A stretch of DNA of 39,419 bases. It comes from Candidatus Onthenecus intestinigallinarum (lineage in GTDB: Bacteria > Bacillota > Clostridia > Christensenellales > Aristaeellaceae). Shown here piece by piece: positions 7,963 to 17,020 of the stretch; the first letter of the stretch is position 1, and each line of letters starts with the position of its first letter. Location: assembly GCA_018713325.1 (NCBI GenBank), contig DVFJ01000035.1, positions 1-39,419 of the forward strand, read 5' to 3'. The notes under the pieces were generated by a model, which worked only from the letters and a program-made list of their open reading frames with translations, had not been told where the DNA came from and ran no database searches. The translations under genes and the position numbers were made by a program.

Positions 7963-10200
7963 TCAGACGCCGTGCCTGTGCTGCGCCCTGTACTCGCTGG
8001 GCGTGACCCCCTCGTATTCCTTGAACTTTCGGTTGAAGCTGGCGATGTCCACGTAGCCGCAGCGCTGGACGATGTCCTTGATCTTCTCATCCGTCTGCGC
8101 CAGGTCGCGCTTGGCGCGCTCCAGGCGCAGGCCGGAGACGTACTGGTTGTAGCTCAGGCCGGTCTCGTCCTTGAGGAAGCGGTTGATGAACGTGGGCGAG
8201 TAGCCGGACAGCTCCGACAGCCGGCTGATGGAAAAGTCGGACTCGAAGCAGTGCTCCTGGATGATGGCCAGGATGCGCCTGCGCCGCTGGTCGACGGCGG
8301 AGCCGCGCCGCTGCGCGACGCTGGCGCAGTTGCGGCGCGTGAGCTCCCTCATGCGCTCGGCAAAGCGGCGGGCATCGGAAAACAGGTCCAGCGAGCCCGC
8401 TTCCGGGCGCAGGGCGTCGGCCACCTCCTTGTCGCAGGCGCTCAGCGCCTTGGAGAACAGGTCGTAGCGCAGATAGCTGGCGTTGAGCAGGCTGCTGTGC
8501 ATCGCATTCATGTGCGCCAACAGGCTCTCCAGCAGCGCACAGGCCGTTTGAAAGTCGGCGCTGCGCAAGCTCTGCAGGTAGATCTCCACATCGCGGTGCA
8601 GTTCCCAGCGCGTGCCTGTAGCCGCGCCGCCGCCGTCCTGGCTGTACAGACGGATGCGCTCGCGCCCACCGTCCGCCGTACCCTCATTGAGGGCGATATA
8701 CGCCTCCAGGAACGACTCGGACGCGTGCTCCACGCCCATGACGATCAGGCCCGCGCCCATGCGGATGTCCGCCGCGCCGTTGATCAGCAGGATGTCGTGC
8801 AGGTCCATGCACTGCATGCGCCGGTGGTCCTCCGCCGAGTCGCAGAAGATCAGGAACGCAAACAGCCGGTCCTCCTCCAGCATCACGCCGTAACCCTCGA
8901 CGCTGTCAAAGAGGATCTGCTCGAGCATGGGCCGCTGCAACAGGCTGAAGCTCTCGTTGCCGCCCGACACGAGCGCCACGTAGCACGGGCCCTCCATCTG
9001 CTTCTGCTCCAGCAGCTGCTGGAGCTGGCGGCGCATCGATTCGTCCGGCGCGCCGCGCAACACCTGCTGAAGCAGGTGGCCGCGCACCACCGGCTGCTGG
9101 CGCGCGAGCGTCTCATGCAGCAGACGTGCCTCGGAATACATGCGGCTGAGCTGATTGCCAATGAAGGCCGGCTCCCAGTCCCCATTTGGGAAGTGCGCCT
9201 CGCTCTCACCCTGGCGCTCAATCGTGTCCAGCAGCGCTTTGATCGGCCGGTAGGAGTAACGCGCCAGCGCGATCGCGCCGAAGACGATGCCCGCCATCAC
9301 CAGCAGCAGCACGATCAGCGTACCGGTCTGCATGCGGTTCATGTCCATGTACAGCTGGCCCAGCGGCAGCCCAACGACGAATTCGCAGCCGTACTGGTCG
9401 GACTTGTGGCGCAGCACGTCAAAGCGTCCGTCGCTCAGCCTCCAGGACACGACGTCGCCGGAGAGCCCACGCAACAGCGCCAGGCGCTGCCCCTCCTCCT
9501 GCGGTGCGCTCTCGCGCGCGACGGCCAGCTCCAGGTTGGCCGTATACAGGTAGAAGTAGTCCGGCATGACGCCGATGTAATCCGCCGCAATCTGCTCGAT
9601 CGCCTCGTCCTGAATCAGAAAGACGATCACGCCCTTGCGGTTCAGGTTCTGGAGATAGCAGGGAAACAGCGCGGCCACTGTGCCCGAAAAATCGCCCGTC
9701 TCCGGCGCATAGAGCGGGGCCAGATCGAAATAACCCGTGTTGTTCAACCGTGTAAAAAAGCGCGAGTTGTTGAAGTCAATCTCGTCCGCATATTCCGCCT
9801 CCAGCGCACGATAGGGCACGCGCCCCTGCGCGGTGTACACATGGGTGTCGCCCACCAGATACAGCAATACGCGCGCGCCCAGACGGTTGCCGCTCTCCGC
9901 CTGTGTCAGGCGATCGACGATCGCGCCGGTATTCGCCTCATCCCCCGTCAGATCTTTCAGGGCCTGCGAGGCGGCAAAACCGTCAACCATGGACTGCATA
10001 TCCGAAATCAGCGCGTCAAAGTGCGTCGCCGTCTGGATGACGGAGCGGCGGTACAGCTCCTTGGCGCTGTTGCTGTAGTTCTGGCGCAGCAGCACCATCA
10101 GCGTGGCGATGACGACAATCACCGGGATCAGCGCGATGCAGCAGTAGGATACGAAATACCTGCTGTACACGCTGCGTCTGCGGCGCACGGCCGGACGCAT
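7963..10200 (-). CDS. Membrane-bound AraC-family regulator (YesS-like)
   Basis: A 745-residue protein. A basic N-terminus (RRRR) leads into a membrane segment at about residues 12-38, then an extracellular sensor region of about 250 residues, a second membrane segment near 292-314, a cytoplasmic linker and a C-terminal AraC-type double helix-turn-helix (from RRRRILAIIQEHC; second helix CGYVDIASFNRKFKEYEGVTPSEY). This layout is typical of YesS/LplR-like regulators that sense a glycan outside the cell and activate a neighbouring ABC operon. The sulfatase transporter operon directly downstream on the same strand is the obvious target. I prefer the second ATG (10200): GGAGGG abuts the first ATG (10206) but is 7 bases from the second. 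The inducer is unknown. Confidence 0.9.
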   Translation of the reverse strand: MRPAVRRRRSVYSRYFVSYCCIALIPVIVVIATLMVLLRQNYSNSAKELYRRSVIQTATHFDALISDMQSMVDGFAASQALKDLTGDEANTGAIVDRLTQAESGNRLGARVLLYLVGDTHVYTAQGRVPYRALEAEYADEIDFNNSRFFTRLNNTGYFDLAPLYAPETGDFSGTVAALFPCYLQNLNRKGVIVFLIQDEAIEQIAADYIGVMPDYFYLYTANLELAVARESAPQEEGQRLALLRGLSGDVVSWRLSDGRFDVLRHKSDQYGCEFVVGLPLGQLYMDMNRMQTGTLIVLLLVMAGIVFGAIALARYSYRPIKALLDTIERQGESEAHFPNGDWEPAFIGNQLSRMYSEARLLHETLARQQPVVRGHLLQQVLRGAPDESMRRQLQQLLEQKQMEGPCYVALVSGGNESFSLLQRPMLEQILFDSVEGYGVMLEEDRLFAFLIFCDSAEDHRRMQCMDLHDILLINGAADIRMGAGLIVMGVEHASESFLEAYIALNEGTADGGRERIRLYSQDGGGAATGTRWELHRDVEIYLQSLRSADFQTACALLESLLAHMNAMHSSLLNASYLRYDLFSKALSACDKEVADALRPEAGSLDLFSDARRFAERMRELTRRNCASVAQRRGSAVDQRRRRILAIIQEHCFESDFSISRLSELSGYSPTFINRFLKDETGLSYNQYVSGLRLERAKRDLAQTDEKIKDIVQRCGYVDIASFNRKFKEYEGVTPSEYRAQHRHGV

Positions 10201-10236
10201 GCGCATCCCTCCTTTTTGTGTTGGAACATTTTCTTA

Positions 10237-10265
10237 ATTGTACATCACGTGCGCGGCGTGGGCAA
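10237..10265 (-). promoter_or_regulatory. Promoter of the AraC-type regulator gene
   Basis: On the minus strand TTGCCC (10260-10265) is 17 bases from TACAAT (10237-10242), 37 bases before the chosen start. It is divergent from the phosphorelay promoter. Confidence 0.6.
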
Positions 10266-10320
10266 GCTGATTTCGCAGACCGCCAGATCTCCCCATTTCT
10301 GCACGATTTTCCCGAATCCC

Positions 10321-10353
10321 TTGTCCTGCGGCACAATTTCAGTTATACTGAAA
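10321..10353 (+). promoter_or_regulatory. Promoter of the phosphorelay operon with palindromic -10
   Basis: TTGTCC (10321-10326) and TATACT (10344-10349) have 17-base spacing. The -10 is embedded in an inverted repeat, TTTCAG (10337-10342) and CTGAAA (10348-10353) around TTATA, which could be a repressor or response-regulator site. Confidence 0.6.
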
Positions 10354-10412
10354 GTGAACGCATAGATATGGCCGCGGCGTAACGCTCGCTGCGGTGGAAG
10401 GAGATCTTCCCA

Positions 10413-11504
10413 ATGTTCCCGCTTGAATCAGCTTTTGCCTCCGCGCCCGTGCCCAATACGGTGCTCATCGTCGACGACGACGAGATCAACCGTGGCATAT
10501 TGGAAAACATTTTTGCCCCCTTCCATGAAATTGAACATGCCGAAGACGGCGCGCAGGGCCTGGAGGCGATCCTGCAAAACCCCGATCGCCTGTGCGCCGT
10601 GCTGCTGGACGTAGTCATGCCGCGCATGGATGGCATCACCGTGCTGCGCCGCCTGCGCGAGGCCGGGCTGTTGCAGCGCCTGCCGGTGTTTCTTATCACT
10701 GCCGAGGCCAGCGACAGCGTGCTGCGCGACGCCTATGAGCTGGGCGTGATGGACGTCATCAGCAAGCCCATCGTGCCGTTTGTGGTGCTGCGCCGCGTGC
10801 AGTCCGTGGTCGAACTGTTCAAGGCGCGGCGCCGGCTGAACAACGTCGTGCTCATGCAACAGGCGGACCTGCTGGCCAAGGCCGAGCGGATCGTGCAACT
10901 CAACGTGGGCATGATCGAGGCGCTGTCCACCGCGATCGAATTCCGCAGCGGCGAGTCCGGCGAGCACGTACGACGCATCCGCGACATCACGCGCCTGATG
11001 CTGCTGCGCACCGAGCTGGGCGCGGAGCTGTCCCCGGAAACGATCGACCAGATCGCCCTGGCCGCGATCATGCATGATGTGGGCAAGATCGCCATCCCCG
11101 ACGCGATCCTCAACAAGCCGGGCCGCCTGACGCCCGAGGAGTTCGAGGTCATGAAGACCCACACCCTGCAGGGCGCGCTGCTGCTGGAGAAGATCCCTCA
11201 ACTGCGCGAAAGCGAGGCCTACGCCTATGCCTATGACATCGCGCGCCACCATCACGAACGCTGGGACGGCCGCGGCTACCCCGATGGCCTCAAGGGCGAC
11301 GAAATCTCCATCTGGGCGCAGATCGTCTCCCTGGCCGACGTGTACGATGCGCTCAGCTGTAAGCGCGTGTACAAGGCCGCGTTCCCGCGCGAGCAGGTGC
11401 TGGAGATGATCCGCAGCGGTCAGTGCGGCGCGTTCAATCCGCGGCTGCTGGACTGCTTCTTCGACGTCGAGGACGACCTGGCGCGCCTGTACGAGCGCGC
11501 TTGA
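10413..11504 (+). CDS. Response regulator with HD-GYP output (c-di-GMP phosphodiesterase)
   Basis: A 363-residue soluble protein of RpfG-like architecture. The receiver domain (residues about 16-130) has the acidic pocket DDDE, phosphoacceptor D66 in LLDVVMP and K118. The HD-GYP domain (about 165-350) has H185, H221-D222 in HDVGKIAIPD, H250, HHHERWDGRGYP (279-290) and the later D in LADVYDAL, so all expected metal ligands appear intact. The family hydrolyses cyclic-di-GMP and is switched by receiver phosphorylation. The ATG at 10413 has AAGGAG 9 bases upstream. It is the first gene of an operon with a free Hpt protein (26 bases on) and a hybrid kinase, which probably phosphorylate it. The signal is unknown. 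Confidence 0.93.
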   Translation: MFPLESAFASAPVPNTVLIVDDDEINRGILENIFAPFHEIEHAEDGAQGLEAILQNPDRLCAVLLDVVMPRMDGITVLRRLREAGLLQRLPVFLITAEASDSVLRDAYELGVMDVISKPIVPFVVLRRVQSVVELFKARRRLNNVVLMQQADLLAKAERIVQLNVGMIEALSTAIEFRSGESGEHVRRIRDITRLMLLRTELGAELSPETIDQIALAAIMHDVGKIAIPDAILNKPGRLTPEEFEVMKTHTLQGALLLEKIPQLRESEAYAYAYDIARHHHERWDGRGYPDGLKGDEISIWAQIVSLADVYDALSCKRVYKAAFPREQVLEMIRSGQCGAFNPRLLDCFFDVEDDLARLYERA

Positions 11505-11529
11505 GCCCCAAAAAAGAGGAGGATTCGAC

Positions 11530-11892
11530 ATGGATGCTCAAAAGAGAGAGACGCTCTGCGCCGCCGGCATCGACGTGGACGCCGCGCTGGAGCGTCTGAT
11601 GGGCAGCGATGCGCTGCTGGAGCGCTTTTTGAAGAAGTTCGCCGCCGACGCCAACTATGCGCGCCTGCAGGCCGCCTTCGAGCAGGCCGACCGCGACGGC
11701 GCCATCGCCGCCTCGCACACGCTCAAGGGCATGTGCGGCAACCTGTCCATGACGGCGCTGTTCGATCTGTTCACGCGCCAGGTCGCCCTGCTGCGCGCGG
11801 ACGACTGGTCCGCCGCCGCAGCGCTGATGCCGGACATCGCGCAGGGCTATGAGCGTGCCGTGCAGGCAATTGGTATGTGTTTCGGCAGCTGA
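11530..11892 (+). CDS. Free histidine phosphotransfer (Hpt) protein
   Basis: A 120-residue, probably all-helical protein. SHTLKGMCGNLSM carries the phosphorylatable H63 with the typical following Lys-Gly, matching the Hpt signature. Such proteins shuttle phosphate between receivers. Lying between a single-receiver HD-GYP protein and a hybrid kinase with two receivers but no Hpt domain of its own, it is the expected missing link of the relay. A strong ribosome site (AGAGGAGG) precedes the ATG. Length is normal for a stand-alone Hpt domain. Confidence 0.88.
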   Translation: MDAQKRETLCAAGIDVDAALERLMGSDALLERFLKKFAADANYARLQAAFEQADRDGAIAASHTLKGMCGNLSMTALFDLFTRQVALLRADDWSAAAALMPDIAQGYERAVQAIGMCFGS

Positions 11893-11937
11893 GTGCGCAT
11901 ACGAACAGGAATGCTGCGGCAGAAAGGACGCCTCTGA

Positions 11938-14496
11938 ATGATGGAGCGAAGGATGAAGCGCTTTCTCCTGCTCAGCTTGATTGGCGTGTTGGCGCTGTGC
12001 GCGGGCGTCTTTACTGCCATCACGCTGTTCATGCTGCGCCGGAGCGACCAGACAATCAACGCCGTAGGCGAGATCTATATGGCCGGGATGGACCGTCAGC
12101 TCAAGCTGCATTATGAGACGCTCATCGAACTGCGGCTGAGCCAGGTCGACGACATCGTACTCTACGTGCCGCCGGAAAATGAATCCGCCTACACCGAGGA
12201 CATGTGTGCTCGCCTGACCACGGGTGCGCAGGAGCGAGGCCTGACCTATCTGGCGCTGCTGTCCACGGATGGCGATGCCGATGTGCTCTACGGCGATCCC
12301 GTGACGTTCGGCGACCCGGAGGGGTTCCTGCACGCGCTCAACGGCGGCACGCGCAAGATCTCCTCCGGCCGTACGGCCTCCGGCGAAATGCTCATGATGT
12401 TTGGCTGTTCGGTCGGCTATCCGGCCTCCCGCGGCTATCCAATGAAGGATGGCGGGCAGTGCACCGCGCTGGTCGCCGGCTTGCCCATGAGCTATATCGA
12501 CGACACGCTCTCGCTGGATATGGATGAGAGCCTGATCTACTCGCACATCATCCTGCCCAACGGCGAGTTCCTGCTGCAAAGCGCCGACGTCCCGAAGAGC
12601 AATTACTTCGACTGGCTGACGCAGAGCGCCTCGTTTAAGGAGGGAACGCCCGAGGAGAACGTCGCGCGCCTGCGCGAGGCGATCGAGCAGGGTGAAAGTT
12701 ATGCCTTCGTGCGCACGGTGGACGGGCAGCGCAGCCTGGTCAGCTGCTCGCCCCTTCCCTATTCGGACTGGTATCTCGTCTCGGTCATGCCCCACGGCGT
12801 GATGGATGAATCCATCGCCGAGCTGGGCACGCGGCGCATCGGCACCATGATCGGTGGGTTTGGTCTGGTGTTGTTGGCGTTGCTGGGTGTCTTTTTCGGC
12901 TATGACCGCCTGTCGCGCCAGCAACTGGCCGCCCTGGCCGCTGCGCGGCGCGAGGCCGAGCGGGCCAGCCGGGCCAAGAGCGAGTTCCTCTCCAACATGA
13001 GCCATGACATCCGCACGCCCATGAACGCCATCGTCGGCATGACGGCCATCGCTACGGCGAGTATGGATAACCCGGATCAGGTGCGCGACTGCCTTCGCAA
13101 GATCACGCTGTCCAGCAAGCACCTGCTCGGGCTGATCAACGACGTGCTGGACATGTCGCGTATCGAGAGTGGCCGGCTACAGCTCAACATGGAGGAAACC
13201 TCGCTGCGCGAAATCACGGAGAGCATCGTATGCATCGTACAGCCGCAGGCGCATGCCAAGCGGCAGCTGTTCGACATCTTCATTCGGGATGTGGATCAGG
13301 AACGCGTGTGTTGCGACGCGGTCCGGCTCAACCAGGTGCTGATCAACCTGCTGTCCAACGCGCTCAAGTTCACGCCCGAGGGCGGCACGATCCATGTGAC
13401 GATCGCGCAGGAGCCTTCGCCGCTGGGCGCGGATCATGTCCGCACGCACTTCTACGTCAAGGACAACGGCATCGGCATGTCCGAAGCATTCCAAAAGACG
13501 GTTTTCGAGTCCTTCGTGCGCGAAGACAGCGCCCGCGTGCATGGCATTGAGGGCACGGGGCTGGGTATGGCGATCACCAAGTACATCGTGGACGCGATGC
13601 ATGGCTCGATTGAGGTGCACAGTGAGCTGAACCGTGGGTCGGAATTCCATGTCACGCTTGACCTGCGCCGCGCCTGCCCTCAGGAGGAGGACATGCGCCT
13701 GCCCGGCTGGGACGTGCTGGTCGTCGATGACGACGAGCAGCTGCGCCAAAGCGCCGTGCAGGCTCTGAACGACATCGGCGCGCACGCCGACGCCGCGCCC
13801 GACGGCCCCGCCGCGCTGGATATGGCCCGCGCACACGACTATCATGCCGTGCTGTTGGACTGGAAGATGCCCGGCATGGACGGCGTAGAGACCGCCCGCC
13901 GGCTGCGTGCGCAGCTGGGCGAGGGCGTACCGATTCTGTTGATCTCCGCCTACGACTGGAGCGACGTAGAGCACGAGGCGCGCGGAGCAGGCGTGTCGGG
14001 CTTCCTGTCCAAGCCGCTGTTCAAATCCACGCTCTACTACGGCCTGCGCCGCTTCGCACAGGATGCGTCCGACGCGCCGTCGGAGCAGGCCGAGCCTGCC
14101 GCACCGGACTTCACGGGCGTACGCCTGCTCGTGGCCGAGGACAACGAGCTCAACTGGGAGATCGCCCATGAACTGCTCTCGGCGTTCGGCTTCGAGCCGG
14201 ACTGGGCGGAGAACGGCCAAATCTGCGTGGACAAGTTCGCGGCCAGCGCGCCCGGCGCCTACGCGGCGGTGCTCATGGACCTGCGCATGCCCGTCATGAA
14301 CGGCTACGACGCCGCGCGCGCCATCCGCGCCAGCGGCCGGCCCGACGCGCAGGTGCCGATCATCGCGATGACGGCCGACGCGTTTGCCGAGGACGTGCAG
14401 CGCTGCCACGAGGCCGGCATGAACGCGCACGTGGCCAAGCCCATCGACGTGCGGGAGCTCGTGCGGCTGCTGCAGCGCTATGTCCGGCGCGCGTAA
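11938..14496 (+). CDS. Hybrid sensor histidine kinase with two receiver domains
   Basis: An 852-residue membrane kinase. Membrane segments at about residues 9-33 and 302-321 bracket an extracellular sensor of roughly 265 residues. The HisKA box SHDIRTPMN has H356; the ATPase domain has the N box with N474, DNGIGM (509-514) and GTGLGMAI. Receiver 1 (about 592-705) has D641 and K692; receiver 2 (about 728-850) has D781 and K834. Receiver 2 looks canonical (EDNELN), while receiver 1 has DDDEQ and is more divergent. With the Hpt protein just upstream, phosphate probably flows H356 to receiver to Hpt H63 to D66 of the HD-GYP protein. The ATG at 11938 has AAGGA 9 bases upstream. No DNA-binding output gene is adjacent. 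The sensed ligand is unknown. Confidence 0.93.
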   Translation: MMERRMKRFLLLSLIGVLALCAGVFTAITLFMLRRSDQTINAVGEIYMAGMDRQLKLHYETLIELRLSQVDDIVLYVPPENESAYTEDMCARLTTGAQERGLTYLALLSTDGDADVLYGDPVTFGDPEGFLHALNGGTRKISSGRTASGEMLMMFGCSVGYPASRGYPMKDGGQCTALVAGLPMSYIDDTLSLDMDESLIYSHIILPNGEFLLQSADVPKSNYFDWLTQSASFKEGTPEENVARLREAIEQGESYAFVRTVDGQRSLVSCSPLPYSDWYLVSVMPHGVMDESIAELGTRRIGTMIGGFGLVLLALLGVFFGYDRLSRQQLAALAAARREAERASRAKSEFLSNMSHDIRTPMNAIVGMTAIATASMDNPDQVRDCLRKITLSSKHLLGLINDVLDMSRIESGRLQLNMEETSLREITESIVCIVQPQAHAKRQLFDIFIRDVDQERVCCDAVRLNQVLINLLSNALKFTPEGGTIHVTIAQEPSPLGADHVRTHFYVKDNGIGMSEAFQKTVFESFVREDSARVHGIEGTGLGMAITKYIVDAMHGSIEVHSELNRGSEFHVTLDLRRACPQEEDMRLPGWDVLVVDDDEQLRQSAVQALNDIGAHADAAPDGPAALDMARAHDYHAVLLDWKMPGMDGVETARRLRAQLGEGVPILLISAYDWSDVEHEARGAGVSGFLSKPLFKSTLYYGLRRFAQDASDAPSEQAEPAAPDFTGVRLLVAEDNELNWEIAHELLSAFGFEPDWAENGQICVDKFAASAPGAYAAVLMDLRMPVMNGYDAARAIRASGRPDAQVPIIAMTADAFAEDVQRCHEAGMNAHVAKPIDVRELVRLLQRYVRRA

Positions 14497-14514
14497 ATCC
14501 ACGGAAAGATCGAA

Positions 14515-14544
14515 GGGCCCCGGCGGAAGCTTCCGCCGGGGCCC
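14515..14544. terminator. Bidirectional terminator between the kinase and dipeptidase genes
   Basis: A perfect 30-base palindrome (arms 14515-14529 and 14530-14544, core GGCGGAAGCTTCCGCC) sits between convergent genes, 18 bases past the kinase stop and 3 bases past the dipeptidase stop. U-runs are short (GTTTCA on the plus strand). Confidence 0.7.
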
Positions 14545-14547
14545 GTT

Positions 14548-15447
14548 TCATGCCCCGAGGCGTTCAAAGTACGCGATGAAGTTTTCGCCCGCGATGCCGC
14601 GCACCGTCTCCTCCGGATAGCCCAGCGCGCGCAGCGCGTCCAGGATGCGTGGCACGTCCTGCGGGCCGGTACAGTCCAGCGGCGTGCGCTCGATGCCGTC
14701 AAAGTCCGACCCGAAGCCGACATATGCCGCCCCGCCCAGCTGCGCAATGTGGTCGATGTGGCGCACGATGTCCGCCACCGTCGCCTCGCCCTGCGTCAAA
14801 AACGCCGGGTAGAAGTTGACGCCGATCCATCCGCCGCGCTCGATGAGCGCGCGGATCTGCGCGTCGGTCAGGTTGCGAAAGTGCGGATGCAACGCCGCGC
14901 AGCAGGAATGCGAGGCCATGGGCGGCTGGCTGTGGCGCTCGATCAGGTCCCAGAAGCCGCGCTCATTCAGATGCGACGTATCCGCCGCCATGCCCAGGCG
15001 CGCCATCTCGGCGAGCACCTGCCAGCCAAACGGCTTGATGCCGGCCTGCGAGCCATCCTTGGCGGGCGAGGCGATGGCGTTTTCGTGGTTCCAGGTGAGC
15101 GCGATCATGCGCGCGCCGCGCCGGCGAAACGCCTCCACGCGTTCGAGCTTATCCTCCAGAATCTCGCCGCCCTCCAGCGAGAGCATCACAGCGCTCTCGC
15201 CCTCCCGGGCCTGCGCCGGCGAATCGACGGTCTTCCATCCTTCAGCTTTGAGGCGCTCCAGCACCTCCAGCTGCGCCAGGGCCTTTTCGTAGGGGCGCCC
15301 CTTGGGGCCCTCGCCGCCGGCAAACAGCGCGCAGGTCTGCACGCTCACGCCGCCCGCGCGCAGCGCCTCAGCCGTGACGCAGGGCGTCTCCTGTGGGCGC
15401 AGCGCGCGCCGGTAGAGCGTGTCGCAGTGCGTGTCGATGATGCGCAT
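14548..15447 (-). CDS. Membrane dipeptidase-like metallopeptidase (M19 family)
   Basis: A 299-residue cytoplasmic protein of the renal-dipeptidase family. The zinc-site motif DTHCDT is at residues 5-10 (H7, D9), followed by SLEGG with E92, then ASHSCC and GSDFDG near the C-terminus. The family cleaves dipeptides, often with D- or dehydro-residues. No signal peptide is seen. A purine-rich ribosome site (AAGGAAGAGG) precedes the ATG. It starts 21 bases after serS on the same strand, so the two are very likely co-transcribed and both lie under the serine T-box. Recycling serine-containing dipeptides would fit, but this is inference. Confidence 0.9.
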   Translation of the reverse strand: MRIIDTHCDTLYRRALRPQETPCVTAEALRAGGVSVQTCALFAGGEGPKGRPYEKALAQLEVLERLKAEGWKTVDSPAQAREGESAVMLSLEGGEILEDKLERVEAFRRRGARMIALTWNHENAIASPAKDGSQAGIKPFGWQVLAEMARLGMAADTSHLNERGFWDLIERHSQPPMASHSCCAALHPHFRNLTDAQIRALIERGGWIGVNFYPAFLTQGEATVADIVRHIDHIAQLGGAAYVGFGSDFDGIERTPLDCTGPQDVPRILDALRALGYPEETVRGIAGENFIAYFERLGA

Positions 15448-15468
15448 GGCCCTCTTCCTTTCCCGGCC

Positions 15469-16746
15469 TCAGCCGATCTGCTCCTTGCCGCCCATGTACA
15501 TGCGCAGCGGCGCGGGGATCGCGATGGTGCCGTCCGCGCGCAGGTTGTTCTCCAGGAACGCGATCAGCATGCGCGGGGGCGCGACGACGGTGTTGTTGAG
15601 CGTGTGGGCCAGATACTTGCCCTTCTCGCCGCGCACACGGATGCCCAGACGGCGTGCCTGCGCGTCGCCGAGGTTGGAGCAGCTGCCGACCTCGAAGTAC
15701 TTCTTCTGGCGCGGCGACCAGGCCTCCACGTCGCAGGACTTGACCTTCAGATCCGCCAGGTCGCCCGAGCAGCACTCCAGCGTGCGCACGGGGATGTCCA
15801 GCGAGCGGAAGAAGTCGACGGTGTTCTGCCAGAGGCGGTCGTACCACATGCGGCTCTCCTCGGGCTTGCACACGACGATCATCTCCTGCTTTTCGAACTG
15901 GTGGATGCGGTACACGCCGCGCTCCTCGATGCCGTGCGCGCCGACCTCCTTGCGAAAGCACGGCGAGTAGCTCGTCAGCGTCTGGGGCAGGTCGGCCTCT
16001 TCCAGGATCGTGTCGATGAACTTGCCGATCATCGAGTGCTCGCTGGTGCCGATCAAATACAGGTCCTCGCCCTCGATCTTGTACATCATGTTTTCCATCT
16101 CGGCAAAGCTCATCACGCCAGTGACGACGTCCGAGCGGATCATGAACGGCGGCACGTAGTACGTGAACCCGCGGTCGATCATGAAGTCGCGCGCATAGGA
16201 GAGGATGGCCGAGTGCAGGCGCGCGATGTCGCCCTTGAGGTAGTAGAAGCCGTTGCCGCTGGTCTTGCGCGCGCTGTCCAGGTCGATGCCGTTCAGGCGC
16301 TCCATGATGTCCACGTGATAGGGCACCTCAAAGTCGGGCACGACGGGCTCGCCGAAGCGCTCGATCTCGACATTCTCGCTGTCGTCGCGGCCGATGGGCA
16401 CGCTCTCGTCGATGATCTGCGGAATCACCTGCATGCGGCGCTTGATCTCGGCGGCGTATTCCTCCTCCTTGACCTCCAGCGCGGCCAGCTCCTCGGCGAT
16501 CGCGGCGACCTCGGCCTTCTTGGCCTCGGCCTCGTCCTTCAGGCCCTTGGCCATCAGTCCGCCGATCTCCTTGCTCGTCACCTTGCGGCGGTTGCGCAGC
16601 GCATCGGCCTGCTGCATGGCCGCGCGGTTCTGGCGGTCCAGCTCGATCACCTCGTCCACGAGGGGGAGCTTGGCGTCCTGGAACTTCTTCTTGATGTTTT
16701 CGCGCACGAGGTCGGGGTCGTTGCGGATCAGGTTGATGTCGATCAT
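15469..16746 (-). CDS. serS: Seryl-tRNA synthetase
   Basis: A 425-residue class II aminoacyl-tRNA synthetase that charges tRNA-Ser. The N-terminus MIDINLIRNDPDLV leads into the long antiparallel coiled coil (about residues 30-100) that contacts the long variable arm of tRNA-Ser. Motif 2 (SPCFRKEVGAHG) and motif 3 (region NNTVVAPPRMLIAFLENN) are present. CCCTCCT on the plus strand places a strong ribosome site 7 bases before the ATG. Its leader is a serine T-box with its own promoter. The M19 dipeptidase follows 21 bases downstream. Confidence 0.97.
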   Translation of the reverse strand: MIDINLIRNDPDLVRENIKKKFQDAKLPLVDEVIELDRQNRAAMQQADALRNRRKVTSKEIGGLMAKGLKDEAEAKKAEVAAIAEELAALEVKEEEYAAEIKRRMQVIPQIIDESVPIGRDDSENVEIERFGEPVVPDFEVPYHVDIMERLNGIDLDSARKTSGNGFYYLKGDIARLHSAILSYARDFMIDRGFTYYVPPFMIRSDVVTGVMSFAEMENMMYKIEGEDLYLIGTSEHSMIGKFIDTILEEADLPQTLTSYSPCFRKEVGAHGIEERGVYRIHQFEKQEMIVVCKPEESRMWYDRLWQNTVDFFRSLDIPVRTLECCSGDLADLKVKSCDVEAWSPRQKKYFEVGSCSNLGDAQARRLGIRVRGEKGKYLAHTLNNTVVAPPRMLIAFLENNLRADGTIAIPAPLRMYMGGKEQIG

Positions 16747-16777
16747 GTGCTGTCCCTCCTGTCATGTTCCGGGGTAC

Positions 16778-16995
16778 AAAAAGGAGCCGCCCGTCCGCAT
16801 GGGACGGAGCGACTCCGTGTTGCCACCCACATTGCCGGCGATGCCGGCCGCTCTGCGCGCTGTATGGGGCGCGCCCCGGCGGCTCCTCGCCGCCCCGCAT
16901 CGAAGAGCGGAATCGCCCGGCCCGCCGCCTGCTCGCACCGTCCGCAGGCTCTCTTGACGCGGGGGAGGGGGCACTTTCTCTTCTCTAGCGCGGTG
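16778..16995 (-). promoter_or_regulatory. Serine T-box riboswitch in the serS leader
   Basis: On the minus strand the leader forms stem I (base GAAGAG/CTCTTC) with the conserved AGAGAGCC and apical GGTGCGAG elements. The specifier loop reads GATTCCG, giving codon UCC (16909-16911), a serine codon. The T-box sequence GGGTGGCAACACGG is at 16815-16828; its UGGC bulge would pair with the acceptor end of a tRNA with discriminator G, as tRNA-Ser has. A terminator hairpin (arms around GGAGTCGC and GGCGGCTCC) ends in TTTTT at 16778-16782. Uncharged tRNA-Ser is expected to favour antitermination and so raise serS expression. Confidence 0.9.
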
Positions 16996-17020
16996 ATCTG
17001 TTTCAAAAAGGCACGCTCAC

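Noticed and set aside
3012..10365. Very long plus-strand open frames (about 1284 and 1198 codons) across the sulfatase transport island
   Set aside because: They are antisense to well-supported genes with family motifs and ribosome sites. Their translations are low-complexity (rich in His, Val, Arg, Gln), as expected from the mirror frame of GC-rich coding DNA.
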